64,000 bases of DNA, taken from the NCBI GenBank assembly GCA_049115495.1, contig JAGDZV010000003.1, positions 186,001 through 250,000 on the forward strand, in the 5' to 3' direction. A model generated the notes under the pieces. The model was given only the letters and a program-made list of their open reading frames with translations. It made no database searches and was not told the origin of the DNA. This DNA comes from JACPUW01 sp049115495. Lineage in GTDB: Bacteria > Bacteroidota > Bacteroidia > CAILMK01 > JACPUW01. Numbering within the stretch: the first letter of the stretch is position 1; every line of letters starts with the position of its first letter. Position numbers and translations under genes: made by a program. Positions 32,808 to 41,215 of the stretch are shown here, in pieces.

Positions 32808-34922
32808 ATGCGTATTAAACTACTATCTGCTATTGCTGTAATTTTAGCATTTACAGTAAGTTCATTTAGACTAATGCCTGAAGAAGGCATGTACCCAATC
32901 AGTTTGCTAAACACCCTAGACTTTGCTCAAATGGGTATGGATATAAATCAATCTGACATAATTAATAAAGATGGCGATGGAATCGTAAATGCCATTGTAA
33001 ACATAAATGGATGTACTGGTTCTTTTATTTCTGATGAAGGGTTAATTCTAACCAATCACCATTGTGTTTTTAGTGCCTTAAAACCTCATACCACAGAAGA
33101 TAATAACGTAATGAGAGATGGCTTTTTGGCCAACAATAAATCGTTAGAGCTTCCTATGCAAGGTTATAAAGTACGTATAATGAAAACTTACGAAGATGTT
33201 TCAAGCCAAGTAATGCAAGGGGTTTCTGATATAAAAGACCCTATTGAAAGAGATATTGCAATAAGAAAAAACATAGCAACTATTACAAAGGCTGAGCAAG
33301 AAAAATACGCTGATTTTGAAATAGAGATATCTGAAATGCTTGCAGGTTCTTCATATATACTTTTCAGATATGAGTACCTAAAAGATATTAGATTGGTATA
33401 TGTTCCACCTAGGTACATTGGAGAGTTTGGAGGCGAAACTGACAATTGGATGTGGCCGAGACACAGTGGCGACTTTTCTTTTGTTAGAGCCTATGTAGGC
33501 AAAGACGGTAAGCCAGCCGAATACAGAAAAGGCAATGTTCCATACAGCCCGCAAAGCTATTTACAAGCAGATTTTGATGGCGTAAAAGATGCAGACCTAG
33601 TATTTATATTAGGCTACCCTGGTAGAACCTACCGCCACTACCCTGCTGAATTCATAAAATATATGGAAACGGTTCAAATGCCATATATATCTGAGCTTTG
33701 GGAATGGCAGATTAATCAAATGGAATTGCTATCTGATAAAAATGATAAGCTTGAAATAAAGTATGCTACCAGAATTAAAAGGTTAGCCAATACCATGAAA
33801 AACTATAAAGGTAAAATGCAATCACTCTCAAGAATTGGCCTTTATGATAAGAAGAAAGGAGAAGAGCAATTGATTTCTACATTATTAGTTGCCAAAAACA
33901 AAGAGATGGCAAATAGCTACAATCAGGCATTGGGTAATCTTAATAAAGAGTATCAAGACCTCATTGAACTTGGCAATGCCCGCTTTTGGTATGGCCAACT
34001 CACCTTTGCTTCAACTCGCGCTGAATTGGCAAGTTATTTAGCTTCATATTCTCAATTAAATGATGAAGAAAGAACAAGCGATACAAAAAAGAAATATTTA
34101 AAAGCTGTAAGAAGAGCCTATAAACGTTTCGACCCACTCACCGACAGTCTTTTTGTGGGCAAAATGATTAGAGATGGGCTTGAATACGGAATTGAAAACT
34201 TGGAATCTTCATTAGGTGGTAAAACCGTTGGAGAGTTTTTAACGTATGCTTATGGTAAAGCAAAAATCAACGACAGCAGTTACGTGATTAAAATGATCAA
34301 TAAAAAGCCAAATAAATTAGCCAAAATGAAAGATCCTTTGGTTAACATGCAAATTGCGCTTCGAAATGGTCAAAACAAAGCGGCTTCAAAGTCTACCCAA
34401 ATTGATGCAAACATTAGAGAAGTATTGCCAGTTTATGTAAATCTTAAAATGAAAGCCAAAGGAAGCCAGTTTATTCCTGACGCAAATTCTACCTTAAGGT
34501 TTACCTATGGAACTATTAAAGGTTATAATCCTAATGGTGAATACATGCCACCCGTAACTACGGTTAATGGCATTTTAGAAAAAGGCAAAAAAGGCGGAGA
34601 ATACGTATTAGAAGATGAGCTTAAAAATGCCATATTAAACAATAATTCTGGCGAGTTTTTTAGATCAGAAATAGGTTCGGTACCTGTAAATATCCTTTAC
34701 AACACAGATACAAGTGGCGGAAACTCAGGAAGCCCAATTTTAAACAAAGAAGGAAAGTTAATTGGACTAAACTTTGATAGGGCTTTTGAAGCTTGTGTAA
34801 ATGATTTTGCTTGGGACGACTCATATAGTAGGTCAATAGGTGTTGACATTAGGTATATATTGTGGGTAACACAGTATGTGGGTCAGGCCGACCATTTAGT
34901 AAACGAAATCAGAAACAATTAG
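32808..34922 (+). CDS. S46 dipeptidyl-peptidase, DPP11-like
   Basis: The 704-residue periplasmic serine peptidase has a signal peptide and the S46 catalytic triad regions: TNHHC (His84/His85), the Asp of 'RHSGDF', and Ser640 in GGNSGSP. The residue 18 positions after the catalytic serine is arginine (Arg658 in FDR). In P. gingivalis the same position is Arg in DPP11, which prefers Asp or Glu at P1, and Gly in DPP7. This predicts release of dipeptides with acidic P1 residues. Such enzymes feed amino-acid-using Bacteroidota. It is tightly linked to the RNase Z gene upstream. Confidence 0.9.
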   Translation: MRIKLLSAIAVILAFTVSSFRLMPEEGMYPISLLNTLDFAQMGMDINQSDIINKDGDGIVNAIVNINGCTGSFISDEGLILTNHHCVFSALKPHTTEDNNVMRDGFLANNKSLELPMQGYKVRIMKTYEDVSSQVMQGVSDIKDPIERDIAIRKNIATITKAEQEKYADFEIEISEMLAGSSYILFRYEYLKDIRLVYVPPRYIGEFGGETDNWMWPRHSGDFSFVRAYVGKDGKPAEYRKGNVPYSPQSYLQADFDGVKDADLVFILGYPGRTYRHYPAEFIKYMETVQMPYISELWEWQINQMELLSDKNDKLEIKYATRIKRLANTMKNYKGKMQSLSRIGLYDKKKGEEQLISTLLVAKNKEMANSYNQALGNLNKEYQDLIELGNARFWYGQLTFASTRAELASYLASYSQLNDEERTSDTKKKYLKAVRRAYKRFDPLTDSLFVGKMIRDGLEYGIENLESSLGGKTVGEFLTYAYGKAKINDSSYVIKMINKKPNKLAKMKDPLVNMQIALRNGQNKAASKSTQIDANIREVLPVYVNLKMKAKGSQFIPDANSTLRFTYGTIKGYNPNGEYMPPVTTVNGILEKGKKGGEYVLEDELKNAILNNNSGEFFRSEIGSVPVNILYNTDTSGGNSGSPILNKEGKLIGLNFDRAFEACVNDFAWDDSYSRSIGVDIRYILWVTQYVGQADHLVNEIRNN

Positions 34923-35812
34923 TGAAATTCAGACTCTTAACTTTCTGCCTTTGCATTTTTACAGCATTAAATTCAAGCGCCAATAATTATGTGGTTGTTG
35001 AAATTCACGGCAGTGCCATGGGGTTCAATGAAAACACCAACTCGTGGACAAAACTTTCAGAAAATGACTCGGTAAGTGCAAAGGGAAAGGTAAGGCTTGA
35101 TCAATCAGAGTACTTACTATTAAACTCAAAGCACGGAATACTAGAGTTTAATGTAAAAGGAACTTACGATTTAGAAGCATATGTAGGTAAAACAATAGAG
35201 CTTAATGAATTTGCCGCTAATTATGAGAAAAAAGCGATTGATTCTCTAAACGGATTGACACCAAAAAGACGAAAACTTTATTCCAAAAACCTTTTGGATG
35301 CCCAAACTGAAAACGACCTTTTGTCTGTGTATCCGAGTGCTACAGTTATGCTTGATGGTGAAATAGAATTGGTTTGGAGACCAATGGACGATAACATTTA
35401 CATTGTAGAAATATTTTACTCAAAAAACAGTATCTATTTTTATAGAGAAGTAAATGGTGATAGAATTAAGTTGAATTTATTTGAGCTTAACATGCCTACA
35501 GACAGATGCCTATATTGGACCGTTCGTGTTAAGGGATCTAAATATAAAAGCGAACCAAAATGCCTTTACTTGCTAAATATTGGAGAAGTATCAGAAATTG
35601 AAGTAGATCGCTACAATTTGGAAAACCAACTTAACCTAGAGCAGTCTGCCATTCATAATTTAATGATGGCCTTGTACTACGAAAAACATCAAGTAATGTA
35701 TAAGGCCGAAAATTGTTACGAGATGGCTTGGTCATTGGCACGTAATGATAACCGATACAAACAGATTTACTACAATTTTTTAGATCGCAGTAAAAAAGAA
35801 GTAATTGACTAA
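34922..35812 (+). CDS. Secreted protein of unknown function
   Basis: From a GTG whose first base is the last base of the S46 stop codon (TAGTG), the protein has 296 residues with a clear signal peptide (VKFRLLTFCLCIFTALNSSAN). The open frame reaches back to 34862, but that part lies inside the peptidase gene and gives no signal. After the signal is a beta-rich region resembling FecR-like or iron-dicitrate-regulator-like beta segments (residues about 25-110: 'VRLDQSEYLLLNSKHGILEFNVKGTY'), then a second beta domain and a C-terminal helical, TPR-like part. I do not assign a function. Its 3' end overlaps cmk by eight bases. Confidence 0.65.
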   Translation: MKFRLLTFCLCIFTALNSSANNYVVVEIHGSAMGFNENTNSWTKLSENDSVSAKGKVRLDQSEYLLLNSKHGILEFNVKGTYDLEAYVGKTIELNEFAANYEKKAIDSLNGLTPKRRKLYSKNLLDAQTENDLLSVYPSATVMLDGEIELVWRPMDDNIYIVEIFYSKNSIYFYREVNGDRIKLNLFELNMPTDRCLYWTVRVKGSKYKSEPKCLYLLNIGEVSEIEVDRYNLENQLNLEQSAIHNLMMALYYEKHQVMYKAENCYEMAWSLARNDNRYKQIYYNFLDRSKKEVID

Positions 35813-36494
35813 AAGAATCATTATAGCAATTGATGGATTCTCATCTTGCGGTAAGAGTACCGTTGCAAAAGCTTTGGCCAAAAAACTCGAGTATTCTTTT
35901 ATTGACACAGGTGCTATGTATAGGGCCGTTACACTTTTTATGATCAATAATAATATTGAATCAACGCACAAAAGCAGTGTAATAAATGCGCTCAATAGTT
36001 TAACCATTTCGTTTAAATTTAATGCGCTTAGAGGGGCTAGCGATGTTATTCTAAATGGCGAAAATGTTGAGTCAAGCATAAGAGAAATGCACGTAAGCAG
36101 CCAAGTAAGCAATTACGCCACTATAAAAGAAGTAAGACAGGCAATGGTTGCGCAACAACAGCAAATGGGAAAAGCAGGTGGAGTGGTTTTAGATGGTCGT
36201 GATATTGGCACAGTTGTTTTCCCAAAGGCTGAGCTAAAAATATTTATGACGGCAAGTCCTGAAGTTAGAACCGAAAGGCGTTTTAATGAGTTGAGCAATA
36301 ATGGCAGTACAGTTACCAAAGATGAGGTAAGAAAAAACTTAGAAGAAAGAGATTATATAGATTCAACCAGAGAAGAGAGCCCTTTAAGGCAAGCCAAAGA
36401 TGCTAGAGTTCTTGACAATTCAGAGCTTACTATGAATGAACAGCTCGAAATAGCCCTACAATGGGCCAAAAACGCAATTGATTCAAATAATTAG
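35805..36494 (+). CDS. cmk: Cytidylate kinase
   Basis: The 229-residue kinase has a P-loop GFSSCGKST at residues 11-19, the 'DTGAMYRAVTL' substrate segment, the 'GGVVLDGRDIGTVVFPKAELKIF' region and the lid 'RTERRFNEL', all typical of CMP/dCMP kinase. It phosphorylates CMP and dCMP with ATP. It starts at TTG 35805, giving MTKRIIIAIDG, which agrees with the family N-terminus. No ATG or GTG is available. The start lies inside the previous gene, implying coupling, and the 3' end overlaps the convergent histidine kinase gene by four bases. Confidence 0.95.
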   Translation: MTKRIIIAIDGFSSCGKSTVAKALAKKLEYSFIDTGAMYRAVTLFMINNNIESTHKSSVINALNSLTISFKFNALRGASDVILNGENVESSIREMHVSSQVSNYATIKEVRQAMVAQQQQMGKAGGVVLDGRDIGTVVFPKAELKIFMTASPEVRTERRFNELSNNGSTVTKDEVRKNLEERDYIDSTREESPLRQAKDARVLDNSELTMNEQLEIALQWAKNAIDSNN

Positions 36495-37642
36495 ACAACG
36501 CCTTTAGGTAAAGTAAAATAGAAGCTACTACCCTTTCCTACTTCACTTTCTACCCAAAGTTCGCCATTTAGCTGATGCACAAAATCGTGGCAAAGAACCA
36601 AACCAAGACCTGAACCTTTTTCTTTATTTGTGCCAATAGTCGTTGTTTTATGCCCTTTCAAAAACAGCTTTTCCAGTGTTTCTTTGGGTATACCAATCCC
36701 CGTATCTTTTACACAAATTTGAATATTAGTATCAAATTCTTTTGCCGTAATTTCAATAGAACCGCCTTCTCTAGTAAACTTAAGTGCATTTGAAATTAGA
36801 TTTCTAATCACTGTTCTCAAAAGGTTTTCATCGGCATGGGCTGTTAGGTCATTTTCAACTTCATTTTTAAGTTCAATACGCTTCAATTGCGCTGCAGCTG
36901 TAGCTTGATTTTGAGTGAGTTCTACAACCTTGCTTAAATTAAGAGTTAAAAACTCATTTTTCAACTGTCCTGTCTGGCTTTTGGCCCAATTGAGCAAATT
37001 ATCTAGCAGGTCAAGTGAGTTTTTAGCTGATGAATTTATGGTTGAAACAAACTTATTAAGGTCTTCTTCTCCAATATCATTAATTGAATCTAAAATGAAT
37101 TCAGATAAACCAATAATATTTGAAAACGGCGACCTTAAGTCATGTGCGATTATTGAAAATAATTTGTCTTTGGTGGCATTTAAGGCTTCCAGTTCCTTTT
37201 CATGTTTAATTGAGGCTTCTTCAGCTTTTACCCTGTCGGTAATATCTCTAATTATTCCAATTAAAAACCTTTGACCACGTGCATCTTCAAACCTTGATTT
37301 TCTTGTTGAAATTACCCTTGTACCTAAATCTCTAACCGTTAATGTTTCTTCATTAAGGTTTTCGATTCCTGTTTCAATAACCGCTCTGTCAATAGCCAAA
37401 AAGCTTTCCCTTTCATGTTCTGGTACATGCTCGGCCAAAGTTTTACCAATACATTCTTCTCTTTTAAGTGAAAACATGTCACAAAAGCCATCGTTCACTA
37501 ACACTAGCCTACTTTCACTGTTTTTTATAAAAACAGGGTCACTAATTGAGCTTAAGAGAATGCTAAATTGCTCTTCAATCCCAATATCTTTTCCTAAATC
37601 AAAAAGCCCATTGGTTGTAGCATTTACACTCTGCTCATCCAT
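36491..37642 (-). CDS. PAS-domain histidine kinase (orphan)
   Basis: From ATG 37642 the protein has about 383 residues: one PAS domain (ISDPVFIKNSESRLVLVNDGFC, with a PAC-like segment LIGIIRDITDR), then a HisKA domain with the H-box FSIIAHDLRSPF and an HATPase domain (N box NLISNALKF, G boxes DTGIGI and GSGLGL). There is no transmembrane helix, so it senses inside the cytoplasm. No response regulator gene adjoins it on its strand. The 18-codon extension back to 37696 is not needed. It is convergent with cmk. Confidence 0.85.
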   Translation of the reverse strand: MDEQSVNATTNGLFDLGKDIGIEEQFSILLSSISDPVFIKNSESRLVLVNDGFCDMFSLKREECIGKTLAEHVPEHERESFLAIDRAVIETGIENLNEETLTVRDLGTRVISTRKSRFEDARGQRFLIGIIRDITDRVKAEEASIKHEKELEALNATKDKLFSIIAHDLRSPFSNIIGLSEFILDSINDIGEEDLNKFVSTINSSAKNSLDLLDNLLNWAKSQTGQLKNEFLTLNLSKVVELTQNQATAAAQLKRIELKNEVENDLTAHADENLLRTVIRNLISNALKFTREGGSIEITAKEFDTNIQICVKDTGIGIPKETLEKLFLKGHKTTTIGTNKEKGSGLGLVLCHDFVHQLNGELWVESEVGKGSSFYFTLPKGVV

Positions 37643-37826
37643 AATTCTCCATTTAATGTAGAAATACCAATCAAATATTAAAATCATTTTTAGCATTAAA
37701 AGATGACTTGTGTTAGTTTACTTAAAAGATTTAGCCAAAAGCAGGTTTCAGCTTGTTGACGAATCGTTAACCACAATAATTTTAATTGAGACTAGTAATT
37801 TCTGACAAATTGCGACTTTTGGTTGA

Positions 37827-39119
37827 GTGAAATCAAATACTATACGTTGGGTAATTCTGGGAGCTGCTATTTCTGTAATAGGAATTGTATTTACCCAAAT
37901 ATATTGGGTTAGAAAAGCTTTTACGCTCGAAGAAGAGCAGTTTGATCAAAGTACCTCATCATCATTATATACTGTTGCCAAAAAATTAAGTGAGTACAAT
38001 GGCACAGTAATGCCTGCCATGAACCCTGTGAAACAAATTAGTAGCAGTTACTACATTGTAAATGTAAATGATGTAATTGATGCAAACTTGCTTGAGCATT
38101 TTCTTATTACTGAATTTGGCAAAAGAAATATTAACACAGCCTTTGATTATGCCATATATGATTGTGCCACTGAAGAAATGGTTTATGGCGATTATATTTC
38201 TCTTACAGAAAATGTAAAACCACCTGATAATCAAAATTTACAGAAATATGATGAATTCGATTATTACTTTGGGGTGAGGTTTCCGGAGCGAACAGCATTT
38301 ATTACCAATAAGATGGGCATTTGGATTTTTTCGAGCTTAATTCTTTTTGTAGTTATCATTTTCTTCACTTCAACCATTTTTATAATTCTCAAACAGAAGC
38401 GATTAAGTGAAGTACAGAAAGATTTTATAAATAACATGACCCATGAGTTTAAAACTCCACTCTCTACAATAGGTATTTCTGCAGACGTTTTAATTACCCA
38501 AAATGCAATCTCAGAACCCGAAAGACTCAAGAAATATGCGGGTATTATAAAATCAGAAGCAGCAAGGCTAAATGATCAGGTGCTTAGGGTGCTACAAATG
38601 GCAAGGCTTGATAAAGAAAAAGAAAAGCTCAAAATTATTGACGTTAACCTTACACCACTTTTACAAGATATTTCAGAAAATCAACAAGAGCACGTAAAAT
38701 CTAAAGGTGGGAGAATTACATGCCATACAAGTTTTGGTCTTGTTGTAAAGGCAGATGAAGTGCACCTGTCCAATATTGTGAACAACCTTTTAGAGAATGC
38801 CATTCAGTATTGTAAAGAGGCTCCACAAATAATTATTAAACTCACAAAAGACTCAAATGACTATAAGCTGGCATTTATAGACAATGGCATAGGAATAGCC
38901 AAAGAGCACCAAAAGAAGGTGTTTGATAAGTTTTTTCGAGTTCCTAAAGGCAATGTGCACGATGTTAAAGGCTTTGGTTTAGGGCTTAATTATGTTGGCA
39001 ATATGATAAAAGCTTTTGGCTGGAAAATTAGTTTGGAAAGCGAATTGAATGTAGGAACAACGTTCACAATTAAAATACCTAAACACCATGGAAAAGAAAC
39101 CGAGAATACTATACGTTGA
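37827..39119 (+). CDS. rprX: RprX-like membrane sensor histidine kinase
   Basis: The 430-residue kinase has two transmembrane helices (about 8-27 and 164-187) around a periplasmic domain of some 135 residues. A HisKA domain with H-box FINNMTHEFKTPLSTIG and an HATPase domain (NLLENAIQYC, DNGIGI, GFGLGL) follow. That matches the RprX family of Bacteroidota. The gene starts at GTG 37827 and overlaps the response regulator gene by 32 bases, so the pair is coupled. RprXY controls stress and envelope functions in Bacteroides and Porphyromonas. Targets here are unknown. Confidence 0.85.
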   Translation: MKSNTIRWVILGAAISVIGIVFTQIYWVRKAFTLEEEQFDQSTSSSLYTVAKKLSEYNGTVMPAMNPVKQISSSYYIVNVNDVIDANLLEHFLITEFGKRNINTAFDYAIYDCATEEMVYGDYISLTENVKPPDNQNLQKYDEFDYYFGVRFPERTAFITNKMGIWIFSSLILFVVIIFFTSTIFIILKQKRLSEVQKDFINNMTHEFKTPLSTIGISADVLITQNAISEPERLKKYAGIIKSEAARLNDQVLRVLQMARLDKEKEKLKIIDVNLTPLLQDISENQQEHVKSKGGRITCHTSFGLVVKADEVHLSNIVNNLLENAIQYCKEAPQIIIKLTKDSNDYKLAFIDNGIGIAKEHQKKVFDKFFRVPKGNVHDVKGFGLGLNYVGNMIKAFGWKISLESELNVGTTFTIKIPKHHGKETENTIR

Positions 39120-39792
39120 AGATGACCAAACCCTAGCATTTGTAACTAAAGATAACTTAGAACTTGCTGGTTATGATATTACACACAAAGAGAACGGACT
39201 TGAAGCATTTGATTCTTTTAAAGAAGAAGAATTTGATCTTTGTGTTGTTGATGTAATGATGCCAATAATTGATGGTTTTACTTTGGCCAAAAAGATTAGA
39301 AGAATGAATGAAGAAATTCCTATTCTATTCTTAACCGCCAAGTCACTTGAAGAAGATAAAATTGAGGGTTTAACCTTAGGAGGTGATGATTACATTACCA
39401 AACCATTTAGTATTGAAGAGCTAAAATTAAAAATTGAAGTTTTCTTAAAAAGAGCATCAATAGCCCCTAAGGCCGAGCTGCCAAAGGAATATGAAATTGG
39501 TGAGTATCATTTTGACTACAATAATCTTAAGATTACGGGTTTGGATAGTGAAATAACCATGACCCAAAGAGAAGCCGATGTTTTATTGATGCTTTGTAGA
39601 AGCAAGGAGCAGGTTTTGAAAAAAAGTGAAATCTTACTTAAAATATGGGGCGATGATGACTATTTTGTTGGAAGAAGCCTAGATGTTTTCATTTCAAGGC
39701 TAAGAAAATACCTCAAAAAAGACGAAAATATTAAGATAGAAAACCTGCATGGTGTAGGTTTTAGGCTTACTGATCAGGTAAGTGTTTCATAG
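39088..39792 (+). CDS. rprY: RprY-like OmpR-family response regulator
   Basis: The 234-residue protein has a receiver domain (acidic pocket ILYVEDDQ, phospho-acceptor Asp in CVVDVMMP, Thr in FLTAKS, Lys in ITKPF) and a C-terminal winged-helix DNA-binding domain (MTQREADVLLMLC; RSLDVFISRLRKYL; LHGVGFRL). It is the cognate partner of the overlapping sensor kinase. A short TGTG/CACA hairpin with a T-run 16 bases after the stop is too weak to call as a terminator. Confidence 0.92.
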   Translation: MEKKPRILYVEDDQTLAFVTKDNLELAGYDITHKENGLEAFDSFKEEEFDLCVVDVMMPIIDGFTLAKKIRRMNEEIPILFLTAKSLEEDKIEGLTLGGDDYITKPFSIEELKLKIEVFLKRASIAPKAELPKEYEIGEYHFDYNNLKITGLDSEITMTQREADVLLMLCRSKEQVLKKSEILLKIWGDDDYFVGRSLDVFISRLRKYLKKDENIKIENLHGVGFRLTDQVSVS

Positions 39793-39876
39793 TTCTTAAG
39801 TTTCGTTTGTGTAAAAAGCACATCTTTTTTCACTTGCTTTTGTTCTCTTTGCACCCTTAAAATTTTACGTGTAATT

Positions 39877-41211
39877 ATGAATAGAGGTTTAAGAATAACC
39901 TTTGGTTTGGTGTCGCTGCTCTTTTTGGGCTTCGCTCCTTCTAAAAGGCAAAAAATTAATTTCGTTGAATACGAACTGGAAAACGGCCTTCATGTAATTC
40001 TTCATGAAGATCATACAACACCAAATGTTGCTGTAACTGTACTTTACCATGTAGGAAGCAAAAATGAAGATACCGCTCGTACTGGTTTTGCACACTTTTT
40101 TGAACATCTTCTTTTTGAAGGTTCAGAGAATATTGCACGCGGTGAGTTTGACAACTATGTTGAAAACGCCGGTGGTGTTTTAAATGCCAATACATCTTTT
40201 GACCGTACTTTTTATTACGAAGTTTTACCATCAAATTATCTTGAACTGGGCCTTTGGCTTGAAAGTGAGAGAATGCTCCATGCCAAAGTTGATGAAATTG
40301 GTGTAGAAACACAACGAAAAGTGGTTATGGAAGAAAAGCGTCAAAGGATTGATAACCGCCCATATTCAACATGGATTGGTGAAATTTATAAGAGAGCATT
40401 TAAAGAGCACCCTTACAGGTGGCAGCCAATTGGTTCAATGAGCCATTTAGCAGCGGCAAATGAAGCTGATTACAAAAAGTTCTACGAAACATATTATGTT
40501 CCAAATAATGCTACTCTTTCAATTGCAGGCGACATAAACATCAATCAAGCTAAAAAGTGGATTGAATTGTATTTTGGATCTATACCAAAAGGCGCCAAAG
40601 TACCAAGACCTGAAGTGATTGAAAAACCACTGCAAGGTGAAATAAGAGACATTGTTTACGATAATATTCAATTACCAGCAGTAGCTATTGGATATAGAAT
40701 TCCTGAACAAGGAACCGATGAAGCATATGCGCTCGAAATGGCTTCATATCTTCTTAGCAGAGGAGAAAGCTCATTATTTAGAAAAAACATCGTAAACGAG
40801 CAACAAGTAGCTATTCAGGCCTATTCTTTTGCAATGGCAAATGAAGATCCGGGTATTTTCTTCAACTTCGGAATTTGTAATGGTGGTAAAACACCTGATG
40901 AGTTAGAAAAAGCCATTGATGAGCAAATTGAAAAACTTAAGTCAGAATTAATTACAGATAGAGATTTACAAAAACTCCAAAATATTGTAGAAAATGCTTT
41001 TGTTTCTGGTTTTTCTTCAATTAGTAGTAGAGCAGAATCTTTGGCCAATTATCATGTTTATTACGGAGATGCTGATTTAATTAATACTGAAATTGGCAGG
41101 TATATGTCTATAACCAAAGAAGATATTAAGAATGCAATAAACAAGTACCTTAACAAAGACAACAGAATTGTATTGCACTACTTACCAATGAGCGAAAAAC
41201 CTGAAAAATAG
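39877..41211 (+). CDS. M16-family zinc peptidase, catalytic subunit
   Basis: The 444-residue protein has a short signal or anchor segment and two M16 half-domains. The inverted zinc motif HFFEH (HxxEH) is intact in 'GFAHFFEHLLFEG', with the distal Glu expected about 75 residues later in 'VVMEEKRQ'. The R/Y pair that binds substrate in the C-terminal half of active M16 peptidases is not evident here. The paralogue five bases downstream has that pair but lacks the zinc site. The two products should form a heterodimer with one working active site, acting in the periplasm on peptides. Confidence 0.9.
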   Translation: MNRGLRITFGLVSLLFLGFAPSKRQKINFVEYELENGLHVILHEDHTTPNVAVTVLYHVGSKNEDTARTGFAHFFEHLLFEGSENIARGEFDNYVENAGGVLNANTSFDRTFYYEVLPSNYLELGLWLESERMLHAKVDEIGVETQRKVVMEEKRQRIDNRPYSTWIGEIYKRAFKEHPYRWQPIGSMSHLAAANEADYKKFYETYYVPNNATLSIAGDININQAKKWIELYFGSIPKGAKVPRPEVIEKPLQGEIRDIVYDNIQLPAVAIGYRIPEQGTDEAYALEMASYLLSRGESSLFRKNIVNEQQVAIQAYSFAMANEDPGIFFNFGICNGGKTPDELEKAIDEQIEKLKSELITDRDLQKLQNIVENAFVSGFSSISSRAESLANYHVYYGDADLINTEIGRYMSITKEDIKNAINKYLNKDNRIVLHYLPMSEKPEK

Positions 41212-41215
41212 AAAG

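Noticed and set aside
34862..34921. Upstream start for the secreted protein after the S46 peptidase
   Set aside because: The extension lies wholly inside the peptidase gene and has no signal-peptide character. The GTG at 34922 gives a clean signal.
39808..39830. Hairpin with T-run after the rprY-like gene
   Set aside because: The stem has only four base pairs with a seven-base loop, too weak to call a terminator.
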